Positions 35,247 to 36,102 of a stretch of 36,102 nt of DNA are shown here, one piece after another. The DNA comes from a virus. Both the position numbers and the translations under genes were made by a program. Positions within the stretch are counted from its first letter, which is position 1. Each line of letters begins with the position of its first letter. The stretch lies in IMG/VR virus record IMGVR_UViG_3300036859_000123, positions 1 to 36,102 of that record; one strand, written 5' to 3'. The notes under the pieces are model-generated. The model saw nothing but the letters and a program-made list of their open reading frames with translations, made no database searches and was not told the DNA's origin.

Positions 35247-36102
35247 GATCGGTCAACACAAAGCGATCCGGCTCGACTGCGAAACTGACGGCTTGCGATG
35301 GTGGGAAGGCGCGGAGCCTGTCGGCTTCGCGTGGCTCTTGCCGGGCACGGGCGAGCGCGGTTACGCGGCGTTCGGGCATTCGAGCGGCAACAATTGCACG
35401 CGCGATCAGGCGTTGACGTGGGCGCGGTCTCTTCGCGGGGTTCACGTCTCGAACGTTAAGACGAAGTTCGATCTCAACATGATCCGCAAGTTCGGCGCGA
35501 ATCTCGCCGAGCAGGGTTGCACGTTCTCGGACGTGGCATACAACGCGGCGCTTCTCGACGACAACCGATACGTTTTCAATCTCGACGCGCTCGTTCGCGA
35601 CTTCTTGCCCAGCGTCGAAGGCAAGATCAAAACGGCCGGCGGGATCACGTTCGACAAAACGCGGATGAAGCACTATCCGGGCGACGTGGTCGCTCCGTAT
35701 GCGATCCGTGACGTTGAGCTTGTCGATTTGCTCGACGTGGAAACGCTTCGCCGGATCGACGACGAGGATCTTCGGCGCGTCTACGATCTCGAAAGCTCCG
35801 TGATTCCGGCCGTGTGCGAGATGGAATGGAACGGCGTTCCGCTCGATCAATCGCTTCTCGGGCAGTGGGAAGAGGAAACATACGCCGAACTCAAAGCGGC
35901 GTGCGAGCGCATCCGGCGCGCAACCGGCGTGAGCTTCGAGACGGAACGGAATACGCTCTTCGGCGACGTGCGGGTTGATCCGAAGTTTCCGGTCGATCAG
36001 AAGCGGAAGCTCTTCAAGATTCGCGGCATTCCGGTTCCGATCAAGAAGGAACTCGAAGGCGATCAGATCGTCGAGCGCGAGAGCTTCGAGGATGATCTTC
36101 TT
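35236..36102 (+). CDS. DNA polymerase, family A, 3'-5' exonuclease domain (C-terminus beyond window)
   Basis: 289 codons remain open to the window end. The N-terminal DnaQ-type exonuclease motifs are clear: Exo I LDCETDGL (~14-21, Asp and Glu metal ligands), Exo II SNVKTKFDLNMI (~73-84), Exo III YAIRDVELV (~155-163, Tyr...Asp). Then comes YDLESSVIPAVCEMEWNGVPLD (~178-199), the bridge typical of phage PolA enzymes (L..E....V...ME..GV..D). The polymerase palm should lie beyond the window. No 5' nuclease domain precedes it, as usual in phages. The Shine-Dalgarno is weak, suggesting coupling to the gene before. Confidence 0.85.
   Translation, partial: MLPEIGQHKAIRLDCETDGLRWWEGAEPVGFAWLLPGTGERGYAAFGHSSGNNCTRDQALTWARSLRGVHVSNVKTKFDLNMIRKFGANLAEQGCTFSDVAYNAALLDDNRYVFNLDALVRDFLPSVEGKIKTAGGITFDKTRMKHYPGDVVAPYAIRDVELVDLLDVETLRRIDDEDLRRVYDLESSVIPAVCEMEWNGVPLDQSLLGQWEEETYAELKAACERIRRATGVSFETERNTLFGDVRVDPKFPVDQKRKLFKIRGIPVPIKKELEGDQIVERESFEDDLL

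Noticed and set aside
1-36102. tRNA genes, CRISPR arrays, insertion sequences, integrase or attachment sites
   Set aside because: Looked for clover-leaf arms with GTTCGA loops, regularly spaced repeats, transposase motifs and tyrosine or serine recombinase motifs. The few GTTCGAA strings seen (for example near 880 and 21150) are in coding sequence without the rest of a tRNA.

Overview
The window is about 36 kb of a tailed-phage genome. It reads like a strictly lytic siphovirus (long non-contractile tail) with an HK97-type capsid. No integrase, excisionase, CI-like repressor, transposase, tRNA or CRISPR array is visible. A Gram-negative, probably proteobacterial, host is inferred from a T4-type GH24 endolysin, four proteins with Sec-type signal peptides, a lipoprotein, and repeated gene-start elements with the geometry of sigma-54 (-24/-12) promoters. 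Base composition is GC-rich, so long open frames on the wrong strand are common and were discounted.

Layout. (1) 1-5553, head: end of the upstream gene (probably portal), head morphogenesis protein, HK97-type prohead protease, major capsid protein, possible decoration protein, gp6-like connector, gp10-like and tail-terminator-like proteins. Strong hairpins lie on both sides of the decoration gene. (2) 5557-17963, tail: major tail protein, a two-frame tail assembly chaperone with a candidate -1 slippery heptamer, tape measure (1143 aa), distal-tail-like protein, a 1476-aa hub/adhesin, and small tip or fibre genes, one with a Sec signal peptide. (3) 17974-21087, lysis and surface: XhlA-like membrane protein, an exported protein of unknown role behind its own promoter, an alpha/beta-hydrolase, a small hydrophobic holin candidate and the endolysin. 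(4) 21102-24147: metallophosphoesterase, three small nucleotide-metabolism-type phage proteins, a PAP2 phosphatase and another exported protein. (5) 24144-26833, minus strand: an inverted block of ten small genes, including a 40-aa membrane peptide, with three repeated gene-start elements. (6) 27134-36102, plus strand: several short operons of small, mostly unrecognised genes, a DUF932/TIGR03299 protein, small zinc-ribbon proteins and a lipoprotein, ending in a truncated family A DNA polymerase with its 3'-5' exonuclease domain.

How it fits together. Regions 1-3 are late functions: build the particle, inject, lyse. Regions 4-6 look early, with translationally coupled genes (many ATGA, GTGA or TAATG junctions). 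The most unusual signal is regulatory. Eight copies of a TGGCAY-N8-GC element stand before early genes on both strands, six of them exactly 13 nt before the start codon. Three plus-strand copies have a shared upstream box (AAACGCTAAG) and a large GTGTC...GACAC dyad 80-130 bp further upstream, like a -24/-12 promoter with activator sites. Two identical-core 20-bp perfect palindromes and two leader hairpins with a common loop add to this control layer. None of it could be tested here by search or experiment.
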